7,505 nucleotides of DNA from Verrucomicrobiota bacterium. GTDB taxonomy: Bacteria; Verrucomicrobiota; Verrucomicrobiia; Verrucomicrobiales; Verrucomicrobiaceae. The position numbers were made by a program, and so were the translations under genes. The DNA lies in assembly GCA_021413535.1 (NCBI GenBank), contig JAIOQF010000244.1, positions 1-7,505 of the forward strand, read 5' to 3'. The notes beneath the pieces are model-generated. The model had not been told where the DNA came from and searched no databases. It was given only the letters and a program-made list of their open reading frames with translations. Below are positions 1-6,307 of the stretch, in pieces. Positions within the stretch are counted from its first letter, which is position 1; every line of letters starts with the position of its first letter.

Positions 1-291
1 GCCGGTGACGAAGTGGTGACCCGCGGAGCCTACTCGTTGGCCTTTGCCGGCAAGGGCAGTGTCAGCCTGAAGGAGGCGCTCGATGCCGCGCACGGACATC
101 CGCACAATGAAGACGGCAGCGAAATGAGCAAAGAGCAAGCCGCCTCTGGCAAAACTGGCGACCACGATCACGAGCACGGAAACAGCAGCGGTTGGAACAT
201 GCTGACCATTTTCTTCGCGGCGAGCACCGGATTTTTGCTGCTGCTGCTGATTGTGACCGTGGTTTCGAGACACAATACCCACGCGGCCTAG
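1..291 (+). CDS. C-terminal end of an RND efflux periplasmic adaptor (CusB/CzcB/HlyD-like), 5' truncated
   Basis: Only the last 96 residues are in the window, and the frame is open from base 1. The opening residues AGDEVVTRGAYSLAF match the end of the membrane-proximal domain of RND adaptor (membrane fusion) proteins, which usually reads GDxVVTxGAxxL. Adaptors link the inner-membrane pump to the outer-membrane channel. After this domain comes an unusual tail: a His-rich stretch (fragment His 31, 33, 35, then 55, 57, 59 in DHDHEH), a polar linker, and a strongly hydrophobic segment at about fragment residues 66-89 that looks like a membrane helix, ending SRHNTHAA. Most adaptors are anchored at the N terminus by a lipid or helix, so a C-terminal helix is atypical. 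The stop lies 4 bases before the pump start, so the two genes are surely co-transcribed. The adaptor identity is fairly secure from the motif plus the neighbour; the metal is not determinable. Confidence 0.82.
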   Translation, partial: AGDEVVTRGAYSLAFAGKGSVSLKEALDAAHGHPHNEDGSEMSKEQAASGKTGDHDHEHGNSSGWNMLTIFFAASTGFLLLLLIVTVVSRHNTHAA

Positions 292-295
292 CACC

Positions 296-3200
296 ATGCT
301 CAACAAGCTCATCCGCTTCTCGCTTCATCACCGGCCCATCATCTTGATGGCTTCGATGGTGCTGCTAATCTTCGGCTGGCAGACGGTCATCAACTTGCCG
401 GTCGAAGTCTTGCCCGACATGACCAAGCCCACCGTGACCATCCTCACCGAGTGCCCGGGCCTTGCGCCAGAGGAGGTTGAAACGCTCGTCACTCAACCGC
501 TCGAAGGCGCGGTGCAGGGAGTTGGGGGACTCGACCGTCTGCGCTCCAACTCGGACGTGGGACTGTCGCTTGTGTTCGCCGAATTTGCCTGGGGCACGGA
601 CATCTATCGCGCGCGTCAACTGGTGCAGGAACGCGTGCAGTCCGTGCTCGCCACATTGCCGAAGGGCGCGACTCCCGGCATGACGCCCGTGTCCTCCTTG
701 ATGGGTGAGATTTTGCTCGTCGGTCTGCGCTGCCAAAAAAAGCCAGGCGAGCCCGGTTACATCTCGCCGATGGACTTGCGCACACTGGCCGATTGGACGG
801 TGCGCCGTCGTTTGCAAAGCCTTAGCGGCGTGGCCGAAGTGCTCACCATCGGCGGTGGTGTAAAACAAATTCAGGTGCAGCCTGATCCTCACCGGCTCGC
901 CGCACACGGCGTCTCCTTCATGGAATTGGAGGACGCCGTCAGTCAGGCCGCAGGAAATGCCACAAGCGGTTACCTGCAGGCCGGGCCGCAGGAAATCATG
1001 GTGCGCAATCTCGGAATGACCACGAACTTGAACGACATCGGCCGCACCGTCATCAAGACCGTGGGCGACCGCCCCGTGCTGGTGCGCGATGTGGCGCAGA
1101 TCGATTATGCGGTGCAAGTCATGCGCGGCGATGCCAGTGTGAACGGCACCATGGGCGTCGTGCTCAGTCTGGATAAAGCACCGGGCTTCGACACGCTCAA
1201 GCTCACCGCGCTGGTCGAGCAGGCGCTGAATGAACTCAAGCCCACGCTGCCGGAAGGCGTAGAAGTCGAGCTGCTTTTTCGCCAGGGCGATTTCATCAGT
1301 CATGCCATTGGCAATTTGAAAGAAGCGATCCGCGATGGTGCGATCATGGTCACCATCGTGTTGTTTTTGTTCTTGTTAAACTTCCGCACCACGGCCATCA
1401 CGCTGACTGCGATGCCCTTGTCCTTCGCGATCACGGTACTGACTTTCAAATGGTTCGGCGTAAGCGTGAATAGCATGACGCTGGGTGGACTCGCTGTCGC
1501 CATCGGCATGGTGGTTGATGACGCGATCGTGGACGTGGAGAATGTATTCCGCCGCTTGCGCGAGAATGCCGCCCTGCCCCAGCCCAAGCCACCACTCGAA
1601 GTCATAGCCAAGGCTTCCAGCGAGGTGCGCAACTCCATTCTCTACGCCACGCTCATCATCGTTTTGGTGTTTCTCCCGCTCATGGCCTTGCAAGGATTGG
1701 AAGGCAGACTCTTCACCCCCATCGCGATCGCCACCATCGTCAGCATGGCCGCCTCGTTCATCGTCAGTCTCACGGTCATTCCCGTGTTGTGCTCGCTCTT
1801 GCTTAAGCCAAAGGAAGGCAATTCTCATTCAGATGGCTTCCTGGTGCGCACGATGAAAAAATTCACCAAACACACCTTCCTCAAGGTCGCCCTCTACGCG
1901 CCAACACTTGTGCTCGCCATCGTCGGCATCTTGCTAGTCGCCTCATTCATGCTCTACCCGATGATGGGCAAGGAGTTCCTCCCCACCTTTAACGAAGGCA
2001 GCGCCACCATCTCCTTTGCCAGTGCGCCCGGCACTTCGTTGCAACAGTCCAACGACATCGGCGAAGTCGGCGTGCGTCTGCTACAAAGCATCCCCGAAGT
2101 GAAAAGCGTAGGCCGCCGCGCTGGCCGTGCCGAACGCGACGACCACGTCATGCCCGTGAGCGTGAATGAATTCGATGTCGAGTTTCATGACCACGGCAGG
2201 CCACGCGCCGTCGTCTTCAAAGAAATTCGCGACAAACTGCGCACCGTGCCCGGCACCTTTGTCAACGTGGGCCAGCCCATCAGCCATCGCTTGTCTCACA
2301 TGCTCAGCGGCGTCAGCGCGAAAATCGCCGTGAAAATCTTCGGCCCCGATCTGGAAGTGCTACGGGAAAAAGGCATGCAAGTGCGCGACATCGCCCGGAC
2401 CATTCCCGGCCTCACCGATGTGAACCTCGAAGCACAAGTGCCCATCCCGCAGCTCAAGATCGAGGTGAACCGCGAGCGCGCCATGGCCTATGGCGTGCAG
2501 CCCGGCGCGATCAATGATCAAGTCAGCGCACTGCTCGGTGGTCGCACTCTTGCGGAACTGCGCGAAGGTCAGCGCACCGTCGATCTCGCCTTGCGTCTCC
2601 CACAGGAATGGCGCGACTCCACCGCCAAGCTTGGCGAACTCCTCGTCGAGACTGGTGCCAGCCAGCGCATTCCGCTGCGGCTCGTCGCCGACATTCGGGA
2701 AAGCAAAGGTCCTAATGTCATTAATCGCGAAAACACCCAGCGGCGCATCGTCATCGGCGCGAACACCAATCAAAGCGATCTCGAAAGTCTGGTCCTGCGC
2801 TGGCAACGCGAGGTCACTGAAAAAGTGAAATTCCCGCCAGGTTATTATCCCAGCTTCGAGGGCGAGTTCCAGGCGCAACAAGCAGCGACAAAACAAATCA
2901 CCTTTTATTTCGGCATCGTTGTTCTCATCATCATCATGTTGCTCTACGGATACTTCCGCAGCGTCGGCCTCACGTTGCTCGTCATGTTGAACATTCCGCT
3001 CGCTCTCATGGGCGCACTGGCACTCACTTGGCGGCTCATCGACAATATCTCCATTGCCACTTTGGTCGGGTTTATCGCCGTCGGTGGCATTGCCGCGCGT
3101 AATGGCATCATGATGGTCAGCCACTACCTGCACCTCATGAAGCACGAAGGCGAAGACTTTACCCGTTCCATGATCGAGCGCGGCACGCTGGAGCGACTCG

Positions 3201-3427
3201 TGCCCGTGCTCATGACCGCGCTCGCTGCTGGCATCGCCCTCGTTCCCCTCGTGCTCAGTCCGCATGAACCGGGCAAAGAAATCCTCCACCCCGTGGCCGT
3301 GGCGATCTGTGGCGGACTCATCTCATCTACCCTGCTCGATCTCGCCGTGACTCCCGCGCTTTTCTTGCTCATCGGTCGCAAGTCCGCAGCGCAAGCTCTC
3401 CGGCTGGAAGCCCCAGCCTGCCAATAA
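296..3427 (+). CDS. Heavy-metal efflux RND pump, CusA/CzcA-like inner-membrane permease
   Basis: A 1043-residue protein, the normal size for the HME-RND family of proton-driven metal exporters (about 1030-1070). It starts with a typical cytoplasmic end and TM1 (residues about 12-31), then the conserved LPVEVLPDMTKPTVTI segment. A first periplasmic domain follows, then TM2-6 (about 346-505), TM7 (about 530-555), a second periplasmic domain, and TM8-12 (about 868-1033) ending with the family motif GGLISSTLLDLAVTPALF. TM4 contains the proton-relay region GMVVDDAIVDVENVFRRL with D408, D409, D413 and E415. Where CzcA has a third acidic residue (its D402) this protein appears to have A402, as in the CusA-type (HME4) and HME5 patterns. 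Against CusA recalled from memory, the copper-binding methionines M573 and M623 fall at S573 and V623, and only the third is kept (M669), so Cu/Ag specificity is not supported. The ATG follows the adaptor stop by 4 bases. No Shine-Dalgarno sequence is visible. Family is certain; substrate is unknown. Confidence 0.95.
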   Translation: MLNKLIRFSLHHRPIILMASMVLLIFGWQTVINLPVEVLPDMTKPTVTILTECPGLAPEEVETLVTQPLEGAVQGVGGLDRLRSNSDVGLSLVFAEFAWGTDIYRARQLVQERVQSVLATLPKGATPGMTPVSSLMGEILLVGLRCQKKPGEPGYISPMDLRTLADWTVRRRLQSLSGVAEVLTIGGGVKQIQVQPDPHRLAAHGVSFMELEDAVSQAAGNATSGYLQAGPQEIMVRNLGMTTNLNDIGRTVIKTVGDRPVLVRDVAQIDYAVQVMRGDASVNGTMGVVLSLDKAPGFDTLKLTALVEQALNELKPTLPEGVEVELLFRQGDFISHAIGNLKEAIRDGAIMVTIVLFLFLLNFRTTAITLTAMPLSFAITVLTFKWFGVSVNSMTLGGLAVAIGMVVDDAIVDVENVFRRLRENAALPQPKPPLEVIAKASSEVRNSILYATLIIVLVFLPLMALQGLEGRLFTPIAIATIVSMAASFIVSLTVIPVLCSLLLKPKEGNSHSDGFLVRTMKKFTKHTFLKVALYAPTLVLAIVGILLVASFMLYPMMGKEFLPTFNEGSATISFASAPGTSLQQSNDIGEVGVRLLQSIPEVKSVGRRAGRAERDDHVMPVSVNEFDVEFHDHGRPRAVVFKEIRDKLRTVPGTFVNVGQPISHRLSHMLSGVSAKIAVKIFGPDLEVLREKGMQVRDIARTIPGLTDVNLEAQVPIPQLKIEVNRERAMAYGVQPGAINDQVSALLGGRTLAELREGQRTVDLALRLPQEWRDSTAKLGELLVETGASQRIPLRLVADIRESKGPNVINRENTQRRIVIGANTNQSDLESLVLRWQREVTEKVKFPPGYYPSFEGEFQAQQAATKQITFYFGIVVLIIIMLLYGYFRSVGLTLLVMLNIPLALMGALALTWRLIDNISIATLVGFIAVGGIAARNGIMMVSHYLHLMKHEGEDFTRSMIERGTLERLVPVLMTALAAGIALVPLVLSPHEPGKEILHPVAVAICGGLISSTLLDLAVTPALFLLIGRKSAAQALRLEAPACQ

Positions 3428-3445
3428 ATCCAAAAAATAAACACC

Positions 3446-4237
3446 ATGAAAACCAAACTCATTGCTCTGCTTCTTCTCACTGCCAGCCTCTACGCACACG
3501 AGCGCATCACCCTCGGCCCAAATGGCGGACGCCTCATCGCCATCGATTCCCCCACCACGCCAAACGCCGAATTCAGCGTCACCAAGGACAACCGATTTCA
3601 AATCGGCTTCCTCGACAAAAACCTCAAACCCTTGCCAGTAGGCAAACGCAAACTTACCGTCACGGCCGGAGATCGCAGCAACCCCAAAAAGCTCACCTCC
3701 GAAATCAAAGACGATCTCTTTATCACTGAAGTCGCGCCCGCGGGGAATGACTACCATGTCATCATGCAACTGCGCGAGCCTGGTGCGGCCAAGGGCAAGA
3801 CCTTCCGTCTGCATTACAACCTCTCCAAATGCCCGGAATGCAAGAAACCCGAATGGCTCTGCGCCTGCGGTGGCAAAGAGAGCGGCAAGAACATCCAGCC
3901 TCCTGCCGCGCTCGAAGGACTGTGGGCGGAAATCAACCAGCACACCAAGGAACTGCGCGAAGGCGTCGCCGACAAAGCCTATGAAGCCATTGATGAGGTA
4001 ACCGAAGCCTTCCCCGTGCTCGCCACCGCGCTGCCCGGCAAAACGGATCCAGCAAAGAAAGCCGAGGCTGGTAAACTTGTCGATGAACTCAAAAGCGCGC
4101 TCGACGGTATTCGTGAAGCCTTTGCTGCCCGCAAGCCCGACGATGCCACGCTGCACCTTGAAGCCGTGGAGAAGATCCTCAGCACACTGAAGTCGCTTTA
4201 TCCCCCAGCCATCGCCAACGCGACTCTGAAAGAGTAG
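3446..4237 (+). CDS. Exported metal-efflux accessory protein of unknown family, with cysteine cluster
   Basis: A 263-residue protein with a clear signal peptide: MKTK, a hydrophobic core at residues 5-15, and probable cleavage after A17 (SLYA|HERI), which would leave histidine 18 as the mature N terminus. The mature start HERITLGPNGGRL resembles the His/GPNGG segments found at the front of metal-efflux adaptors and accessory proteins. Residues about 20-125 look like a beta-rich domain. A cysteine cluster KCPECKKPEWLCAC (C129, C132, C139, C141) follows and could bind a metal. Residues about 155-255 are predicted mostly helical, with charged and Leu/Ala-rich amphipathic stretches. It starts 18 bases after the pump gene, with no terminator between, so it is probably in the same operon and acts in the periplasm. 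A role as metal chaperone or sensor is inference from context. I do not recognise a named family. No Shine-Dalgarno is visible; the chosen ATG is the one that gives the signal peptide. Confidence 0.8.
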   Translation: MKTKLIALLLLTASLYAHERITLGPNGGRLIAIDSPTTPNAEFSVTKDNRFQIGFLDKNLKPLPVGKRKLTVTAGDRSNPKKLTSEIKDDLFITEVAPAGNDYHVIMQLREPGAAKGKTFRLHYNLSKCPECKKPEWLCACGGKESGKNIQPPAALEGLWAEINQHTKELREGVADKAYEAIDEVTEAFPVLATALPGKTDPAKKAEAGKLVDELKSALDGIREAFAARKPDDATLHLEAVEKILSTLKSLYPPAIANATLKE

Positions 4238-4320
4238 CGCGAACTAGCTCGATACCCATGAGAGCATGAGACAAACCCCTATTTTGGTATGGAAGCCATT
4301 GCCGGACTGTCATCGCGAGC

Positions 4321-4350
4321 TTGATGCGCCGCTTGTCTTAAAAATATAAT
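4321..4350 (+). promoter_or_regulatory. Predicted sigma70-type promoter for the lipoprotein gene
   Basis: TTGATG at 4321-4326 (four of six match the -35 consensus) is followed after 18 bases by a perfect -10 TATAAT at 4345-4350, in a locally AT-rich stretch. The predicted transcript would start near 4357 and leave a leader of about 45 bases before the ATG at 4403. This position also argues against the longer in-frame start at 4355. The 165-base gap in which it lies holds no other signal that I can support. Confidence 0.6.
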
Positions 4351-4402
4351 CATTTTGAATGTATCCGGGCTTCGCCTCGTCCATAGACCATTGCTGCATC
4401 CC

Positions 4403-4972
4403 ATGAAAATCCACTATTCCCTCTCACTTCTCGCGGCAGGTCTTGCGGCGATCACCCTCAGTTCCTGTGTCGTGCCGACGACTGAATACGCCGGCGGTTA
4501 TTACAATCCGGGCTACCGCAACGATGACTTCTATTATTACGGCGGCGGCGCCTATCCCAGTTACTACAACCGCAGCTACGGCGGTTATGCCGCAGGCTAT
4601 TCATATTACCGCGGGTCAAGCGCGTGCCCCATCTGCCATCACAGCCCCTGCTCCGGTCACAAGGGACATTCGTCAAACTGGCAGCATTCGTCAGGCCATT
4701 ACTCTTCGCATCAGGACCACGATAATCATCACTCGAGCTACCGAGGCAGCTCCTACCAGAACAACAATGCGACCCAGTATGAACGCGCTTCTGGAGCCCC
4801 CGGCAAGGCGGATGGCATCCACTCGAAGGAATGGTTCCTCTCACGAGGCTATTCTCCTCGGCAGATCGAGAAGTCCGACGGTCAAATCAACAGCAGCAGA
4901 GTTAATGATCGCGATCATGACGACAAGAAGAAAAAACATCACGACGATGATTCTAATAAAAAGAAACATTGA
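4403..4972 (+). CDS. Tyr/Gly/His-rich outer-envelope lipoprotein, unknown function
   Basis: A 189-residue protein using the ATG at 4403. This start gives a proper lipoprotein signal: MK, hydrophobic residues 7-19, and lipobox LSSC with C22 as the lipidated cysteine. The in-frame start 48 bases earlier adds 16 residues before the signal and overlaps the predicted transcription start. Four regions follow. Residues 29-70 are Tyr/Gly-rich and low complexity. Residues 75-89 hold a Cys/His cluster, CPICHHSPCSGHKGH (C75, C78, C83, H79, H80, H86, H89), that could bind metal. Residues 90-125 are Ser/His-rich. A more ordinary stretch at about 133-160 contains GIHSKEWFLSRGYS, perhaps a small folded motif. 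The tail (169-189) is a run of Asp, Lys and His. I know no function for it. Its position after a metal-efflux operon and its metal-binding composition hint at metal handling in the envelope, but it has its own promoter, so the link is weak. Confidence 0.75.
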   Translation: MKIHYSLSLLAAGLAAITLSSCVVPTTEYAGGYYNPGYRNDDFYYYGGGAYPSYYNRSYGGYAAGYSYYRGSSACPICHHSPCSGHKGHSSNWQHSSGHYSSHQDHDNHHSSYRGSSYQNNNATQYERASGAPGKADGIHSKEWFLSRGYSPRQIEKSDGQINSSRVNDRDHDDKKKKHHDDDSNKKKH

Positions 4973-5006
4973 ATGATTGCTGCAGTCGTCTATTCACCCC
5001 GTCTTT

Positions 5007-5348
5007 ATGAATCAACCTGCCTGCCCCATGTGCGAGATGACGGACATTCTGGATCACACTGACCACTATGAATGCGGCACTTGCGGACATGAATGGCCCC
5101 ACGAAGCCGTGGCTGATGCCCCCGATGCAGATCGCATCGTGAAGGATGCTTACGGAAATGTGCTGGCGGACGGCGATATCGTCGCCATGATCAAGGATCT
5201 GAAATTGAAGGGCTCATCAGACGTTCTCAAAGTGGGCACGAAATCAAAACCCATCCGCCTGGTGGAGGGCGATCATGAGATCTCCTGCAAGATGGAAGGA
5301 ATGCTCATTGGATTAAAAGCCTGTTTCGTTAAAAAAGTTCTCAGTTAG
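5007..5348 (+). CDS. yjdM: YjdM/PhnA-family zinc-ribbon protein
   Basis: A 113-residue cytoplasmic protein that closely matches E. coli YjdM (formerly PhnA, about 111 residues) as I recall it. An N-terminal zinc ribbon has two Cys pairs (C6, C9 and C23, C26) in the pattern ACPMC...YECGTCGHEW. It is followed by the conserved IVKDAYGNVLADGD and LKLKGSSDVLKVGTK segments and then RLVEGDHEISCKMEG, ending near FVKK. The start at 5007 fits the family; a TTG 30 bases upstream in frame would add ten residues with no homology. Family members are often labelled alkylphosphonate utilisation protein or phosphonoacetate hydrolase, but that name is historical: E. coli yjdM lies beside the phosphonate genes and is not required for phosphonate use. 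Its real role is unclear. It begins 34 bases after the lipoprotein stop, with no terminator between, so it is probably co-transcribed. No Shine-Dalgarno is visible. Confidence 0.93.
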   Translation: MNQPACPMCEMTDILDHTDHYECGTCGHEWPHEAVADAPDADRIVKDAYGNVLADGDIVAMIKDLKLKGSSDVLKVGTKSKPIRLVEGDHEISCKMEGMLIGLKACFVKKVLS

Positions 5349-5708
5349 TGCTTTGAGTCACGGAATGGCCAGCCCGAAACTGATCCCGTCATCAAGCTTG
5401 CATGCCAGATCCTGACATTCTCTGATCCGGGCCACAAACAACGCCCGCTTAGGTTCACCGATTTGATCAAGCGCTACACAAGATATGCTTGGGATTCGGC
5501 AGCGACTCCGCAACGTATTGAACACAATGATATCGAATCATGTCGGATGGCATGACTCGCTTCTTCAATCAAATCCCGTTTATCGATCACTGGGAATATT
5601 AATGTTTTATAATTTTTGCTTCATACACCCTTAATGTGTTGCCGTTATCTTAAGCCGCACCTGCCGATCAAAGGTGCTTCAATCACTCACGACCAAAATA
5701 GTTTCCCA
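5349..5708. other. 360-base intergenic stretch, no supported gene
   Basis: No ORF with a credible start or recognisable product is present on either strand. The frame of yjdM stays open for 68 more codons after its stop (5349-5555), without an ATG and with no family I recognise. A short inverted repeat (TCATG at 5538-5542, CATGA at 5551-5555, 8-base loop) is too weak for a terminator and lacks a T run. The right end becomes AT-rich (about 5595-5620) and holds the probable promoter of the YceI gene. No tRNA, rRNA or IS end was seen. Confidence 0.6.
5586..5613 (+). promoter_or_regulatory. Possible promoter for the yceI-PKS operon
   Basis: A perfect -10 hexamer TATAAT lies at 5608-5613 in an AT-rich stretch. 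The best -35 candidate is ATCACT at 5586-5591, with a 16-base spacer and only three of six consensus matches, so this half is weak. Transcription would start near 5620 and leave a leader of about 90 bases before the ATG at 5709. It is the only promoter-like sequence I can see upstream of the YceI gene after the 360-base gap. Confidence 0.4.
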
Positions 5709-6293
5709 ATGAAATCCAGTTCTCTTTTGATCACGCTGCTCCTTACCTTGGCCACTGTGGCCGCATTGACTGCGGAGACCGCAACGCGTTGGAATGGCAC
5801 CAGCGAGATTCAGTTCTCTGGCACCTCGACGCTGCACAACTGGTCTGGTAAAGTTTCGGCGGAACCCTTTGTCGCCAAGGTGATGTTGAATGGAGACAAT
5901 CGCCCCACCAGCCTTAAGGCGAAGGTCGAGGTCAAGGCGGCCAACATGGACACTGCGGAGCCTAAGCGTGACGAAAACATGCATAAGGACATGAAAGTGA
6001 CCACCTACCCGCTGATCACCGGCACCATGGACACAGCGTTTGACAAGATCATGCCGGGTGGCAAGGCACCTACGAAACTTCCGTTTACTCTTACTATTCT
6101 CGGCAGTCCGCAGCCTGTTGAGGGCAGCATCAGCAACTGGGTGCTCAAGGGTGATGTTGTTACGTTTGACCTCGATTTTGAACTCTCGCTGAAGAAATGC
6201 GGCATCACGGTTCCGGCCGTGCTGCTCGTCATCACTGTGGGTGACACCATCAAACTTCACGCCCCGGTCAAGCTGGTGCGCGCCGGGAACTGA
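5709..6293 (+). CDS. YceI-family periplasmic lipid-binding protein
   Basis: A 194-residue protein, the usual size for YceI proteins. It has a signal peptide (MKSSS, hydrophobic residues 6-20, likely cleavage after A22). The mature part carries family landmarks in order: GTSTLHNWSGKV (residues 38-49), the KRDENMHKDMKVTTYPLITG segment (86-105), where members typically have an RDxHL...YP motif, and the C-terminal SLKKCGITVPAVLLVITVGDTIKL (160-183). YceI proteins fold as a lipocalin-like beta barrel that in characterised members holds a polyisoprenoid or quinone-type lipid in the periplasm. The start at 5709 is preferred because it begins the signal peptide; an in-frame TTG 93 bases upstream lies in the predicted leader. 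The gene ends 14 bases before a type III polyketide synthase, so the two are probably one operon. It may bind or carry the hydrophobic polyketide, which is inference only. Confidence 0.9.
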   Translation: MKSSSLLITLLLTLATVAALTAETATRWNGTSEIQFSGTSTLHNWSGKVSAEPFVAKVMLNGDNRPTSLKAKVEVKAANMDTAEPKRDENMHKDMKVTTYPLITGTMDTAFDKIMPGGKAPTKLPFTLTILGSPQPVEGSISNWVLKGDVVTFDLDFELSLKKCGITVPAVLLVITVGDTIKLHAPVKLVRAGN

Positions 6294-6307
6294 TCACCAG
6301 CTCTCTT

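Noticed and set aside
365..1303. 312-residue open frame on the minus strand
   Set aside because: It lies wholly antisense to the pump gene, whose protein is recognisable along its whole length. The minus-strand translation is His/Arg/Gln-rich with no family features.
2360..3289. 309-residue open frame on the minus strand
   Set aside because: It is antisense to the second half of the pump gene. Its acidic, His-rich composition is typical of a codon-bias shadow.
3323..4156. 277-residue open frame on the minus strand
   Set aside because: It is antisense to the pump end and the exported accessory gene, both of which fit the operon and have sensible protein features.
4443..4976. 177-residue + strand frame overlapping the lipoprotein gene
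   Set aside because: It is Thr/Arg/Ile-rich and repetitive with no signal peptide, while the other frame has a clear lipobox signal and promoter.
5007..5348. Naming the zinc-ribbon gene as a phosphonate hydrolase
   Set aside because: The phosphonate label is historical for this family. No phosphonate genes are nearby, so the neutral name yjdM is used.
5538..5555. Inverted repeat TCATG/CATGA as a terminator
   Set aside because: The stem has only five pairs and no following T run. It is expected by chance in a stretch of this size.
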